From the NCBI GenBank assembly GCA_937901145.1, contig CALCHE010000150.1, positions 1 to 27,723 on the forward strand: a stretch of DNA of 27,723 nt, read 5' to 3'. How positions within the stretch are numbered: the stretch's first letter is position 1; each line of letters starts with the position of its first letter. Under the pieces are notes generated by a model that ran no database searches, was not told where the DNA came from, and saw nothing but the letters and a program-made list of their open reading frames with translations. Shown here piece by piece: positions 8,516 through 16,267 of this stretch. The translations under genes and the position numbers were made by a program. This stretch comes from an uncultured Clostridia bacterium. GTDB lineage: Bacteria > Bacillota > Clostridia > Oscillospirales > Acutalibacteraceae.

Positions 8516-10138
8516 ATGAAAGTAAAAGAAAAAGTAAAACCCTGGCTCGAAACAGCCAAAACACCTGAAGAAGTAGGTGTATCTTCTAAGGTTCTTCAGG
8601 AATTTGTAGACGCCTGTATGGAGAAAAACAAAGAGCTTCATTCCTTTATGGTAATCCGTCACGGAAAAATCGCCTGTGAGGTTTACCGTGAACCCTTTGC
8701 CAGAGAATACAAGCATATGATGTATTCCGTAAGTAAATCCATTACCTCTATTGCCATAGGCTTTGCAGTTAATGAGGGTTACTTTGATGTTGATACCCGT
8801 TTCGTTGATATCTTCCCTGAAGCGAGAGGGGATAAAGAGGACGAATACCTGGAGGAAATGACCGTCGAAGACCTTCTCACTATGAGAAGCGGTAAATCCG
8901 TAAGCGTTTTCCTTGACAGAACAAAGGACAGATGGTTCAAGGATATTCTCAATTCACCCTGGATTTCAGAGCCCGGTACAGAGTTTCTTTATATCAGTGA
9001 GAATATGTATCTTCTCTGCTGTATAATTCACAAAATGACAGGTATGTCCGTTATGGATTATCTTAAGCCCCGTCTTTTCGAGCCTCTCGGTATAGAAAAT
9101 GCTTTCTGGGAAACATGTCCCCGCGGTATTGAGGCCGGCGGTTGGGGTATGATGCTTTCTCTCGAAGATCTCGCTAAGGTTATGTACTGCTATCAGCAGA
9201 TGGGCAAGTTCGACGGAAAGCAGGTTATTCCCGAGGAGTGGGTAAAGGTTTCCACCGCTTATCACGCTGATAATTCACAGTCACAGCAGGATAGGGACTG
9301 TGTAATGGGTTACGGCTACTGCTTCTGGAGAAACGGCGGTTATGAAAAATCCTACCGTGCAGACGGTATGTTCTGCCAGTTCGGTATCGTATTTGAGGAT
9401 CTTGATGCCTGCTTTATTTCTCTTGGCGGCGAGGTTTATGAACAGGGTATGCGTGATGTTATATGGGAATATTTCCCAAAAGCATTTATCGAGCCTGATG
9501 CAAATGCTGAAAGTGTACCCGTGTCCATTCCCGCTTATCCTAAGGCACCTGTGAACCCCCGTTCACTTGCTCTTGAAAGCAGAATAGCTGAAAAGAAAAT
9601 CAATTTCAGAAAGCCTGTTATTGTCAATGTTGCAGGTTATCCTGTTTCCGTTGTTCCCCTCACAGCTCTGTTTATGGAAAGTGACAAGGCAGGTAACATT
9701 TCTGAGGTCACATTCCGTTTCGGTGACGATGATATGTATATGACCTGGGTAGAAGGCGACGAAATCAATACAGTACATATCGGTCTTGACGGTGAATACC
9801 GCTGGGATAACATTGTTATCGGTAAAATTCCGTACACTACCTGCAGTACAGGCTGTTGGAACAGCGAGAGCGAATTAGAGGTGCATATCCGCTGCATCGA
9901 AGTAACATCTGAAAGAATTATTAATTTCAAATTCAACGGCGATAATGTTATTATGCGTCCTTCTTCCAATCCTGCTACCGCACTTATGGCTGAAACACTG
10001 AAAGACACCGTAAAGGATGTTATCAAACAGCCTGTGTTCCAGACGGCAGTAAGTAAGGCTATACCTCACCTTGTTCCTATTATCGACTCAGTTCAGAGAG
10101 GTAAAATCAAGGTAGACACCGTAGGCAGAAGAAGATAA
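8516..10138 (+). CDS. Beta-lactamase-fold serine hydrolase
   Basis: A 540-residue protein of the class C beta-lactamase/esterase superfamily. The nucleophile motif SxxK is Ser71-Val-Ser-Lys74 in MMYSVSKSITS, followed by a typical TVEDLLTMRSG. The second motif is Tyr159-Ile-Ser with Asn163 two residues on, in place of the usual YSN. The core domain ends near residue 330 (YEQGMRDVIWEYF); the remaining 200 residues form a C-terminal beta-rich extension of the kind seen in many family esterases. No signal peptide is seen, so it should be cytosolic unless exported another way. The substrate is unknown; annotations such as penicillin-binding protein would overstate it. It has a strong AGGAGG site and lies 44 bases after the GDPD-like gene with no terminator between, and 18 bases before the YhhN gene, so it belongs to that operon. 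Confidence 0.85.
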   Translation: MKVKEKVKPWLETAKTPEEVGVSSKVLQEFVDACMEKNKELHSFMVIRHGKIACEVYREPFAREYKHMMYSVSKSITSIAIGFAVNEGYFDVDTRFVDIFPEARGDKEDEYLEEMTVEDLLTMRSGKSVSVFLDRTKDRWFKDILNSPWISEPGTEFLYISENMYLLCCIIHKMTGMSVMDYLKPRLFEPLGIENAFWETCPRGIEAGGWGMMLSLEDLAKVMYCYQQMGKFDGKQVIPEEWVKVSTAYHADNSQSQQDRDCVMGYGYCFWRNGGYEKSYRADGMFCQFGIVFEDLDACFISLGGEVYEQGMRDVIWEYFPKAFIEPDANAESVPVSIPAYPKAPVNPRSLALESRIAEKKINFRKPVIVNVAGYPVSVVPLTALFMESDKAGNISEVTFRFGDDDMYMTWVEGDEINTVHIGLDGEYRWDNIVIGKIPYTTCSTGCWNSESELEVHIRCIEVTSERIINFKFNGDNVIMRPSSNPATALMAETLKDTVKDVIKQPVFQTAVSKAIPHLVPIIDSVQRGKIKVDTVGRRR

Positions 10139-10156
10139 AGAACAGGAGAAAACAAT

Positions 10157-10897
10157 ATGCTTTTAAAAATTTTACTCGGCCTTACTATTCTCGCCGAATG
10201 TGTTTGTGTGCCTGTTTTCCTTAAATATTACTGGCCCGACAGATGCAAAAAGTCATTCATTTATAAAACCATAGGTGCAGCACTCTTTGTGCTCTGCGGT
10301 TTCCTCTGTGTAAAGATTTCAGGCAATAATACAACTTATGCATCGCTGATGATATGGGGACTTATATTCGGATTTTTCGGAGATATATTCCTTCATTCGA
10401 TTCAGAATAAATCCTGGCATTTCGTAGTAGGATTCCTTTCCTTCCTTGTCGGTCACATCGTTTACATTGTAGCCTTCTGGAAGGCAATCAGCAAATCTCC
10501 CGTCTTTACCTGGTATGAGCTTGTTGCTACCTTTGCACTTCTCGCTATAATGCTTGCGATTATGCTTAAGATGAAGATTTTTGAAGGTAAAAAGCATCTT
10601 CTTATTGCGTTTGTTGTTTACGGCTTTATCCTGTTTACTATGCTCACAAAGGGTCTTCGCTATGCTATCGGTGAGGTAGCATACGGCACAAATGACCATA
10701 TGCTCGGTATTGCTCTTACAGTAGGTCTCGGTGCAGTTCTTTTCACCATTTCTGACATAATTATCGGCTTTACCATTCCTATGGGAAAGACAACCAGACT
10801 CGTTCGCAATATCAATATCGGTACATATTTCGCCGCACAGATTTTACTCGGTCTCAGTATTCTCTTCGTTTACTCACCCTATTCTCTTTATGCTTGA
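10157..10897 (+). CDS. YhhN (TMEM86) family membrane protein
   Basis: A 246-residue integral membrane protein with about eight hydrophobic segments. The family signature is visible: GLIFGFFGDIFLH (about residues 70-82) and VGFLSFLVGHIVYIVAF (about 95-111), with the conserved Asp and His inside membrane helices, and a later LGAVLFTISD (about 190-201). Eukaryotic TMEM86 relatives are lysoplasmalogenases, and some bacterial relatives have that activity. Many Clostridia make plasmalogens, so the activity is plausible here but not shown. It is last in an operon with a GDPD-fold protein and a serine hydrolase; a lipid theme for the three genes is suggestive only. A terminator starts 7 bases after the stop. 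Confidence 0.85.
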   Translation: MLLKILLGLTILAECVCVPVFLKYYWPDRCKKSFIYKTIGAALFVLCGFLCVKISGNNTTYASLMIWGLIFGFFGDIFLHSIQNKSWHFVVGFLSFLVGHIVYIVAFWKAISKSPVFTWYELVATFALLAIMLAIMLKMKIFEGKKHLLIAFVVYGFILFTMLTKGLRYAIGEVAYGTNDHMLGIALTVGLGAVLFTISDIIIGFTIPMGKTTRLVRNINIGTYFAAQILLGLSILFVYSPYSLYA

Positions 10898-10904
10898 TTT
10901 TTTC

Positions 10905-10946
10905 CGTCTCTCCTCTGTAAAAAGAGGGGAGACGATTTTTGTTTTT
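10905..10946 (+). terminator. Rho-independent terminator after the YhhN gene
   Basis: A 12-pair stem, CGTCTCTCCTCT / AGAGGGGAGACG (one T-G wobble), with a GTAAAA loop, followed by ATTTTTGTTTTT. Very strong. Confidence 0.95.
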
Positions 10947-10951
10947 ACCTG

Positions 10952-10980
10952 TTTACAAAAAAGGTGTTTTGTGTTACAAT
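10952..10980 (+). promoter_or_regulatory. Promoter for rpiB
   Basis: TTTACA (10952-10957), a 17-base spacer and TACAAT (10975-10980), preceded by TGT (extended -10). It starts just after the upstream terminator and 36 bases before the rpiB ATG. Confidence 0.85.
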
Positions 10981-11015
10981 AGCTACAATATGTTATATTG
11001 AAAGGAAGATTTGTG

Positions 11016-11465
11016 ATGATAGCATTAGGTGCAGACCACGGAGGATTTTACCTCAAAGAAGAAATCAAAAAGCATCTCGAAGAAAGAGGTATAGAATATA
11101 AGGACTTCGGTACTTACAGTCCTGAGTCTATCGACTACGCGGCTATAGCCTACAGAACCTGTAATTCCGTTATAAGCGGTGAATGTGAAAAGGCTATTCT
11201 TTGCTGTGGTACCGGCATCGGTATTTCTATGGCAGCCAATAAAGTAAAGGGTATCAGAGCAGCCTGCTGCAGTGATTATTTCAGTGCTAAGTTTACCCGA
11301 CTTCATAATGATGCGAACGCACTTTGCCTCGGTGGTAGAGTAGTTGGTGCAGGCCTTGCACTCGAAATGGTCGATGTTTTCCTTGACACAGAGTTCGAGG
11401 GTGGCAGACATCAGAGAAGAGTCGACCAGATTATGGCTATTCAGGATGGAATTTTCGAAGGATAA
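11016..11465 (+). CDS. rpiB: Ribose-5-phosphate isomerase B
   Basis: A 149-residue cytosolic RpiB/LacAB sugar-phosphate isomerase interconverting ribose 5-phosphate and ribulose 5-phosphate in the pentose phosphate pathway. The family motifs are intact: MIALGADHGG at the N-terminus, Cys64 in CGTGIGISMAANK (catalytic base position), RLHNDANAL with His97, and LGGRVVG. I chose the ATG at 11016 rather than a TTG at 10998, because the family begins with MIALGADHGG and AAAGGAAG lies 7-14 bases before this ATG. A GTG at 11013 is also possible. Related allose or galactose-6-phosphate isomerases look similar, but the general RpiB role fits best with no sugar operon nearby. A glycosidase gene follows 22 bases later on the same transcript. 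Confidence 0.93.
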   Translation: MIALGADHGGFYLKEEIKKHLEERGIEYKDFGTYSPESIDYAAIAYRTCNSVISGECEKAILCCGTGIGISMAANKVKGIRAACCSDYFSAKFTRLHNDANALCLGGRVVGAGLALEMVDVFLDTEFEGGRHQRRVDQIMAIQDGIFEG

Positions 11466-11487
11466 ATTTTCGGGAGAGTAAAATATT

Positions 11488-12513
11488 ATGACATTTATTA
11501 AAAGTATCATTGCATTTATGACAGCTGTGATTTCACTGATAACGGGCTTTTTCGGTGTTGATATGAATCCTGAGGATAATCTTGATAGGAAATTCAGGGT
11601 AAAAAGCTACGTTGTCTGTGAAAACATTCAGAATCCGTCAAGTCTTTGCAGTGAGGATTTTGACATTATCACCGATGTTATTCTTTTCGGTGTTGCTACC
11701 TTCGATAATAAGGGTAATGTCACTATCGACAGAGATACCCTTGAGCCTGCTCTTGACAACCTTAAGGCAGTTATCGGTGACAGAGATATTGAGATTACGC
11801 TTAACTTTCTCGGGCCCGGTAGTGCCTCTGACTCATCCGATTGGTATGATCAGATGGAATCCTTAGGTAAGGAACACAATAAAGCGTTCAGAAGTCTGAA
11901 CCTTAAAAAGAATATTATCGAGGTTCTCGAAGAATATGATTTTGACGGCGTACATTTCGACTATGAATATCCCGTAACAAACGGTGCATGGTTTGCGTAT
12001 AATAATTTTCTTGTTTCACTCGGCTCAATGCTCGGTGACGATTACACCCTGAATGTTGCCGCATCAGATTGGTGTCTGGAATATACACAGCTCGCTGTAC
12101 AGTTTGTTGACTCCTTTGAGCTTATGCTGTACGATGTTTATGACGAAGAAGGCAAGCATGCCACCTTCGATACTGTTGCAGAGCGTTCACAGTGGATAAA
12201 GGATTCAAACATCCCTCTCGAAAAGGCAACCTTCGGACTTCCCTTCTACGCAAGACCTACTGACGGGGATGCTTATTGGTACGGCTATAATGGCTATGCA
12301 CATCTGATTGATGAAAACGGCTTCTACACCGATGAAAGCATCGGCAAGACCTTCTGGTTCAACACTCCCGACGTTATAGCGCGGAAGACACAGTTTGCTA
12401 TCGATGAGGGCTATGCGGGCATGATGATATGGCACTACACCTGTGATTTCCCCTCTACCGATGAGGCTTCACTTCTTAAGGCTATCGGCGACACAGTAGC
12501 AGCGAACTCTTAA
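11488..12513 (+). CDS. GH18-type glycoside hydrolase with N-terminal signal/anchor
   Basis: A 341-residue protein with an N-terminal hydrophobic stretch (about 3-22, FIKSIIAFMTAVISLITGFF) acting as signal or anchor. The barrel fits glycoside hydrolase family 18: the motif DFDGVHFDYE at 151-160 carries the catalytic acid Glu160 and its assisting Asp158, followed by LMLYDVYDE, GLPFYARP (250-257) and GMMIWHYTCDFP at the end of the barrel. In the canonical DxxDxDxE motif the second Asp is His156 here. GH18 enzymes cleave beta-1,4 GlcNAc links in chitin, peptidoglycan or glycoproteins; which applies is not evident. There is no LysM or carbohydrate-binding module. A ribosome site GGGAGAG precedes the ATG. 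It is co-transcribed with rpiB, and its 3' end abuts the thrS promoter. Confidence 0.82.
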   Translation: MTFIKSIIAFMTAVISLITGFFGVDMNPEDNLDRKFRVKSYVVCENIQNPSSLCSEDFDIITDVILFGVATFDNKGNVTIDRDTLEPALDNLKAVIGDRDIEITLNFLGPGSASDSSDWYDQMESLGKEHNKAFRSLNLKKNIIEVLEEYDFDGVHFDYEYPVTNGAWFAYNNFLVSLGSMLGDDYTLNVAASDWCLEYTQLAVQFVDSFELMLYDVYDEEGKHATFDTVAERSQWIKDSNIPLEKATFGLPFYARPTDGDAYWYGYNGYAHLIDENGFYTDESIGKTFWFNTPDVIARKTQFAIDEGYAGMMIWHYTCDFPSTDEASLLKAIGDTVAANS

Positions 12514-12516
12514 AAT

Positions 12517-12538
12517 AAATGCTTGACAAAAGCATTTT
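12517..12538 (+). terminator. Weak terminator-like hairpin overlapping the thrS promoter
   Basis: AAATGCTT / AAGCATTT, a perfect 8-pair AT-rich stem with loop GACAA, ending in TTTT. It starts 4 bases after the GH18 stop and its loop side contains the -35 box TTGACA of the next promoter. It could end the rpiB-GH18 transcript weakly. Confidence 0.45.
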
Positions 12539-12551
12539 ACGGTGATAAAAT
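12523..12551 (+). promoter_or_regulatory. Promoter of the thrS T-box transcript
   Basis: TTGACA (12523-12528), a 17-base spacer and TAAAAT (12546-12551), with TGA directly before the -10 (extended -10). Transcription should start near 12558, giving a leader of about 400 bases before thrS. Confidence 0.88.
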
Positions 12552-12557
12552 ATACAC

Positions 12558-12820
12558 TAACGAAAAACTTAATCCCATTTAAAACGATGACGGAGAGGGC
12601 TGTTTAAGGGATTTTCAGAGAGCCGTGCATTTGCTGTGAGCACGGTATATTCTGCGAACGAAGCCTACCACTCCCGAGTGTGTACCGAAATAAGGTATGC
12701 CGTTTGCCGCGTTAAGGCTTATGAGTGCCGCTTTCAGGGCGGAATACGGGTGGAACCGTGGAGTTTGAATTATGACTTCATCCTGTGCAAAAAAGCATGG
12801 GATGGAGTTTTTCTTATTTT
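12558..12820 (+). promoter_or_regulatory. Threonine T-box leader (riboregulator of thrS)
   Basis: A tRNA-sensing leader: uncharged tRNA binds the specifier codon and the T-box bulge, stabilising an antiterminator and letting thrS be transcribed. The conserved T-box sequence GGGTGGAACCGTGG is at 12748-12761, close to the family consensus AGGGTGGNACCGCG. Stem I contains a long hairpin CCGTGC / GCACGG (about 12622-12646), and the candidate specifier is ACC (Thr) at 12667-12669 in a purine-rich loop context. The competing terminator is at 12777-12815. TGGA in the T-box (12751-12754) pairs with a tRNA ending in UCCA, exactly the 3' end of the tRNA-Thr(GGT) gene at 19514-19589. The open frame across this RNA is not a gene. 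Confidence 0.92.
12777..12815 (+). terminator. T-box-controlled terminator
   Basis: A 12-pair stem, TTCATCCTGTGC / GCATGGGATGGA (several G-T pairs), with an A6 loop, followed by GTTTTTCTT. It is the off-state hairpin of the thrS leader. Confidence 0.9.
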
Positions 12821-12947
12821 AATGAATAATGAATGATGAATAATTAATAATGAATAATTTCGGTCGCGGGTGAGGGGCGAAAAAAATAACGCCTTTTCCG
12901 CACAGAAGGGCAGCTATGCGAGAGAGGTTTTCATAATATTATTCATC
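12821..12947 (+). repeat. AT-rich TGAATAAT repeats plus inverted repeat in the thrS leader
   Basis: Degenerate tandem copies of AATGAATAAT fill 12821-12860. GATGAATAAT (12835-12844) is repeated inverted as ATTATTCATC at 12938-12947, just before the thrS ribosome site (AGAAAGGATG). Between the arms lies a more GC-rich core with GGCG / CGCC pairing. It resembles a small intergenic repeat element inserted between the T-box terminator and thrS. No gene is visible in it. Confidence 0.5.
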
Positions 12948-12964
12948 GGAGAAAGGATGTTTTT

Positions 12965-14911
12965 ATGATTAACGTAACACTTAAAGACGGCGTAGTCCGT
13001 GAGTACGAAGAGGGCGCAAGCCTCATTACCGTGGCAAAGAGCCTCGGTGCAGGTCTTTACAAGGCCGCCTGTCTCGGTAAAATTGACGGAGAAATCTGTG
13101 ACTTAAGAACAGTGCTTAAGGGTGACTGTCAGGTTGAAATTCTCACCTTTGACGATGATGAAGCCAAGAAAACCTTCTGGCATACCTGCTCACACATTCT
13201 CGCTCAGGCTGTTAAAAGACTTTATCCTGATGTAAAGCTTGCTATCGGTCCTGCAGTTGATAAGGGCTTCTATTATGACTTTGACAGTGAAGTGAATTTC
13301 ACACCCGAAATTCTCGAAAAGATTGAAGCTGAAATGAAAAAGATAGTCAAGGAAGGTCTTTTCCTTGAAAAGTTCGACCTTTCTCCCGAGGAAGCTATCG
13401 CCCTTATGGAAGAGAGAGGCGAAACATACAAGGTAGAGCTCATCAAAGAGCATGCAGACAAAGGTGAGCCCATCTCCTTCTACCGTCAGGGTGAATTTGA
13501 GGAGCTTTGCGCAGGTCCTCATATCCCCGATACATCCAGAGTAAAGGCATTCAAGCTTACATCTTGCACAGGTGCTTACTGGAGAGGTGACAGCAAAAAT
13601 AAAATGCTTCAGAGAATCTACGGCACAGCCTTCACCAAGGCAGCCGACCTTGAAGCACATCTTGCACAGCTCGAGGAAGCTAAAAAGCGTGACCATAATA
13701 AGCTCGGCAGAGAGCTTGAAATCTTCACCACCGTTGACTACATCGGTCAGGGTCTTCCCATTATGCTTCCCAAGGGTACACACATCATTCAGACTCTTCA
13801 GCGCTTCGTAGAAGACGAGGAAAAGAGAAGAGGCTGGCTCCGTACAAAGACTCCTCTTATGGCAAAGAGCGACCTTTACAAAATCTCAGGCCACTGGGAT
13901 CATTATAAGGACGGTATGTTCGTAATGGGTGAGGAAGAAACAGACGATGAGGTTTTCGCTCTCCGTCCTATGACCTGTCCCTTCCAGTATCAGGCTTATC
14001 TTAACAGAGCCCGTTCCTACAGAGATCTTCCTATGAGACTCGGTGAAACCTCAACCCTTTTCAGAAACGAGGCTTCAGGTGAAATGCACGGCCTTATCCG
14101 TGTCCGTCAGTTCACTATTTCCGAGGGTCACCTTATGTGTACTCCCGAGCAGTTAGAGGACGAATTCAAATCCTGTCTTGAACTCGCTATTTATATGCTT
14201 AAAACACTCGGCCTTTACGAGGATGTTTCATACCGCTTCTCACAGTGGGATCCCGCTGATACAGAAAAGTACATCGGTACGGTAGAGCAGTGGGATGAAG
14301 CTCAGGGTATGATGGGCAGAATTCTCGACAAGCTCGGTATCGACTACAAAATCGGTATCGGTGAGGCCGCCTTCTACGGTCCTAAGCTTGACATTCAGAT
14401 TAAGAATGTTCACGGTAAGGAGGATACACTTATCACCATCCAGATCGACCAGATGCTCGCTGAAAAATTCGGTATGGAGTATGTTGCTCCCGACGGAACC
14501 AAGAAAAACCCCTACATCATCCACAGAACATCCATCGGCTGCTATGAGAGAACACTTGCTCTTCTTATCGAAAAGTATGCAGGTGCATTCCCTGTATGGC
14601 TCGCACCCGAAAAGGTTCGTATTCTTCCCATCGCAGACCGTCATCAGGATGCCGCTTATGCAGTAAAGGAAGCACTTATGGCCGCAGGTATCGACGATGT
14701 GGATATCGATACCAGAAGTGAAAAGCTCGGCTATAAGCTTCGTGAAGCACAGCTTGAAAAGATTCCCTATATGCTCGTTATCGGTGACAAGGAAGCTGAA
14801 GAGGGCACTGTTTCCGTCAGAAAGCGCGGTCACGGCGACCAGGGCTCAATGTCTACAGAAGACTTCGTTGCACTTATCAAGGAAGACATCGCAACCAGAG
14901 TTATCTGGTAA
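12965..14911 (+). CDS. thrS: Threonyl-tRNA synthetase
   Basis: A 648-residue class II synthetase charging tRNA-Thr in the cytosol. Domains in order are TGS (1-60), editing domain (about 65-225) with the HxxxH site His73/His77 (HTCSH) and CAGPH, catalytic core (about 240-540), and anticodon-binding domain (about 545-648, EKVRILPIADRH). The threonine-recognising zinc ligands are predicted as Cys338 (MTCP), His389 (SEGH) and His520 (IIHRT), with spacing like E. coli ThrRS. Motif 2 is visible in FRNEASGEMHGLIRVRQF. The start at 12965 has an AGAAAGGATG ribosome site. Expression is controlled by the threonine T-box upstream. It is a single-gene transcript ending at a terminator shared with the convergent gene. 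Confidence 0.98.
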   Translation: MINVTLKDGVVREYEEGASLITVAKSLGAGLYKAACLGKIDGEICDLRTVLKGDCQVEILTFDDDEAKKTFWHTCSHILAQAVKRLYPDVKLAIGPAVDKGFYYDFDSEVNFTPEILEKIEAEMKKIVKEGLFLEKFDLSPEEAIALMEERGETYKVELIKEHADKGEPISFYRQGEFEELCAGPHIPDTSRVKAFKLTSCTGAYWRGDSKNKMLQRIYGTAFTKAADLEAHLAQLEEAKKRDHNKLGRELEIFTTVDYIGQGLPIMLPKGTHIIQTLQRFVEDEEKRRGWLRTKTPLMAKSDLYKISGHWDHYKDGMFVMGEEETDDEVFALRPMTCPFQYQAYLNRARSYRDLPMRLGETSTLFRNEASGEMHGLIRVRQFTISEGHLMCTPEQLEDEFKSCLELAIYMLKTLGLYEDVSYRFSQWDPADTEKYIGTVEQWDEAQGMMGRILDKLGIDYKIGIGEAAFYGPKLDIQIKNVHGKEDTLITIQIDQMLAEKFGMEYVAPDGTKKNPYIIHRTSIGCYERTLALLIEKYAGAFPVWLAPEKVRILPIADRHQDAAYAVKEALMAAGIDDVDIDTRSEKLGYKLREAQLEKIPYMLVIGDKEAEEGTVSVRKRGHGDQGSMSTEDFVALIKEDIATRVIW

Positions 14912-14930
14912 ATATAACACCAAACAAAGA

Positions 14931-14966
14931 GGACAGACCGTAAAAAGTCTGTCCTTAAATTATTTT
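14931..14966. terminator. Bidirectional terminator between thrS and the convergent gene
   Basis: A perfect 8-pair stem GGACAGAC / GTCTGTCC with an 8-base loop. The plus side is followed by TTAAATTATTTT and the minus side by TCTTTGTTT. The minus-strand gene's stop codon is only 2 bases away. Confidence 0.85.
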
Positions 14967-14967
14967 G

Positions 14968-16170
14968 TTATGATAACATTTCAGGTATACCCTGCAGGAA
15001 TGCGAAAAATATAGCACCGAGATACTCGAAATCAATGATGTCAAGAAGAGTAATCTTTTCGGGTGTCTCAATTTGCTCAACGTCATAAGCATCAAATCCG
15101 AGGCCTTTGCTTAAGCCTACTCCTAAAACTATACCTGAAGGCTTACGGCTTTTTTGAGTTCTTACGATGACCGAGCATCCGTCCACATATCCTGAATCGA
15201 AGCCTCCGTTTCCATCTGCTTTTGAAGTTATTTCTACAGTTGCTCCGTCTTTTTTTGTTACGGTATAGGTAACCTTTGAGATGTCTTTTCCTGTGTCGAC
15301 ATCGATTTCATAATCTTTGATTTCTATTTTTTCTATAGGCAGATTATCTTCTGTGTAAACAGAATTCACTTTGAATTCCATTTCGCTGTCGAGATATCTT
15401 ACGGTAAGTATCAGATCTTCTTCTGTGGATCTATCACTGAGTACCATATAAGTGCCGTCAAGTGAATAACGTCTGTAGTCATAGCCCCGGTAGATGTTTT
15501 TATCCTTATGGCTGACAGGGGAGAGAATTTTTTCGGTTCCGTCGGTATATTTTACTCTGAATTTTTTCTTTTCAAATTCGTACTCAGTACCCTTTACCGT
15601 TAATTCTTTATCAAACAGAGGCTCGATTTCTTCTACAAAACCGTCAGTATATTTCTTTTCTGCCGTACCCTCATAATAATCAGCAGGTGCGGGATCGTAG
15701 TCAGCTTTGTAAATCTCTGCTTCGAGGTATACGGGAATAGTGTCTTTTCCTTCTTCCTTTGCTTTGATATAATCATTATAGCTGACATAAGCAGAAACGA
15801 ACACGGTATGCATTCCGTCCTCGGTTTTTGTGCCGCCAAAGGAAAGAGAAGAAATTTCCTGAACTGTACCGTTAGTATAGGTTACCTTATATGTATATTC
15901 GATTCCTGTTCCTCCTAAGATTCCTGCTTCTCCGAAAGCGAGATAATAGTCTTCGTGGAGTTCGCCGGGATACATTTCCAGATCTTTCGCTTTTGCGGTT
16001 TCTAGATCCTTAACCGAAACAGGGTTTGTATCTGAGAAGCCGATTGATTCGATCTCAGGTGACTTTATATGCTTAAAAAAGCCCTGACTTGCTAAAAATA
16101 CGGTGGTAGCTGCGATGAGTATTAAAAATACTCCGAGGATTGATAATAAAATTTTTGTTTTCTTTTTCAT
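14968..16170 (-). CDS. Anchored extracellular protein of unknown function with repeated beta motif
   Basis: I do not recognise a family. The 400-residue protein has a basic start and one membrane helix (about 7-27, ILLSILGVFLILIAATTVFLA), so most of it should face outside. The rest is rich in charged, Tyr and Thr residues and predicted strands. A short pattern recurs: YTYKVTYTNGTVQEIS (92-107), KKYTDGFVEEI (172-182), KFRVKYTDGTEKILS (203-217) and VTYTVTKKDGATVEIT (300-315), each a strand, a D/N-G turn and a second strand. This resembles small Ig-like or cell-surface beta modules. The last 30 residues are hydrophobic (LLDIIDFEYLGAIFFAFLQGIPEMLS, given here from memory of the stretch 375-400) and may touch the membrane. 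It has an AAGGAG site and its own promoter; a GH26 enzyme gene lies upstream on the same strand. Confidence 0.7.
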   Translation of the reverse strand: MKKKTKILLSILGVFLILIAATTVFLASQGFFKHIKSPEIESIGFSDTNPVSVKDLETAKAKDLEMYPGELHEDYYLAFGEAGILGGTGIEYTYKVTYTNGTVQEISSLSFGGTKTEDGMHTVFVSAYVSYNDYIKAKEEGKDTIPVYLEAEIYKADYDPAPADYYEGTAEKKYTDGFVEEIEPLFDKELTVKGTEYEFEKKKFRVKYTDGTEKILSPVSHKDKNIYRGYDYRRYSLDGTYMVLSDRSTEEDLILTVRYLDSEMEFKVNSVYTEDNLPIEKIEIKDYEIDVDTGKDISKVTYTVTKKDGATVEITSKADGNGGFDSGYVDGCSVIVRTQKSRKPSGIVLGVGLSKGLGFDAYDVEQIETPEKITLLDIIDFEYLGAIFFAFLQGIPEMLS

Positions 16171-16200
16171 AGTGTTTACTCCTTTTTTGTTTGTGATTGC

Positions 16201-16228
16201 ATTATAACATTATTTTCCCAAAAAACAA
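16201..16228 (-). promoter_or_regulatory. Promoter for the 14968-16170 gene
   Basis: On the minus strand TTGTTT (16223-16228), a 16-base spacer and TATAAT (16201-16206). The start codon lies 30 bases further on. The -10 is perfect and the -35 partial. Confidence 0.65.
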
Positions 16229-16267
16229 ATAGCAAAAACTGCAAAAAATCCCACTCTTTTTTTACAC

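Noticed and set aside
10998..11465. TTG start for rpiB at 10998
   Set aside because: It would place the ribosome site inside the coding region and add six residues not found in the family; the ATG at 11016 fits better.
12636..12836. A 66-codon open frame on the plus strand
   Set aside because: It lies wholly within the T-box leader and its terminator, has no ribosome site, and resembles no protein.
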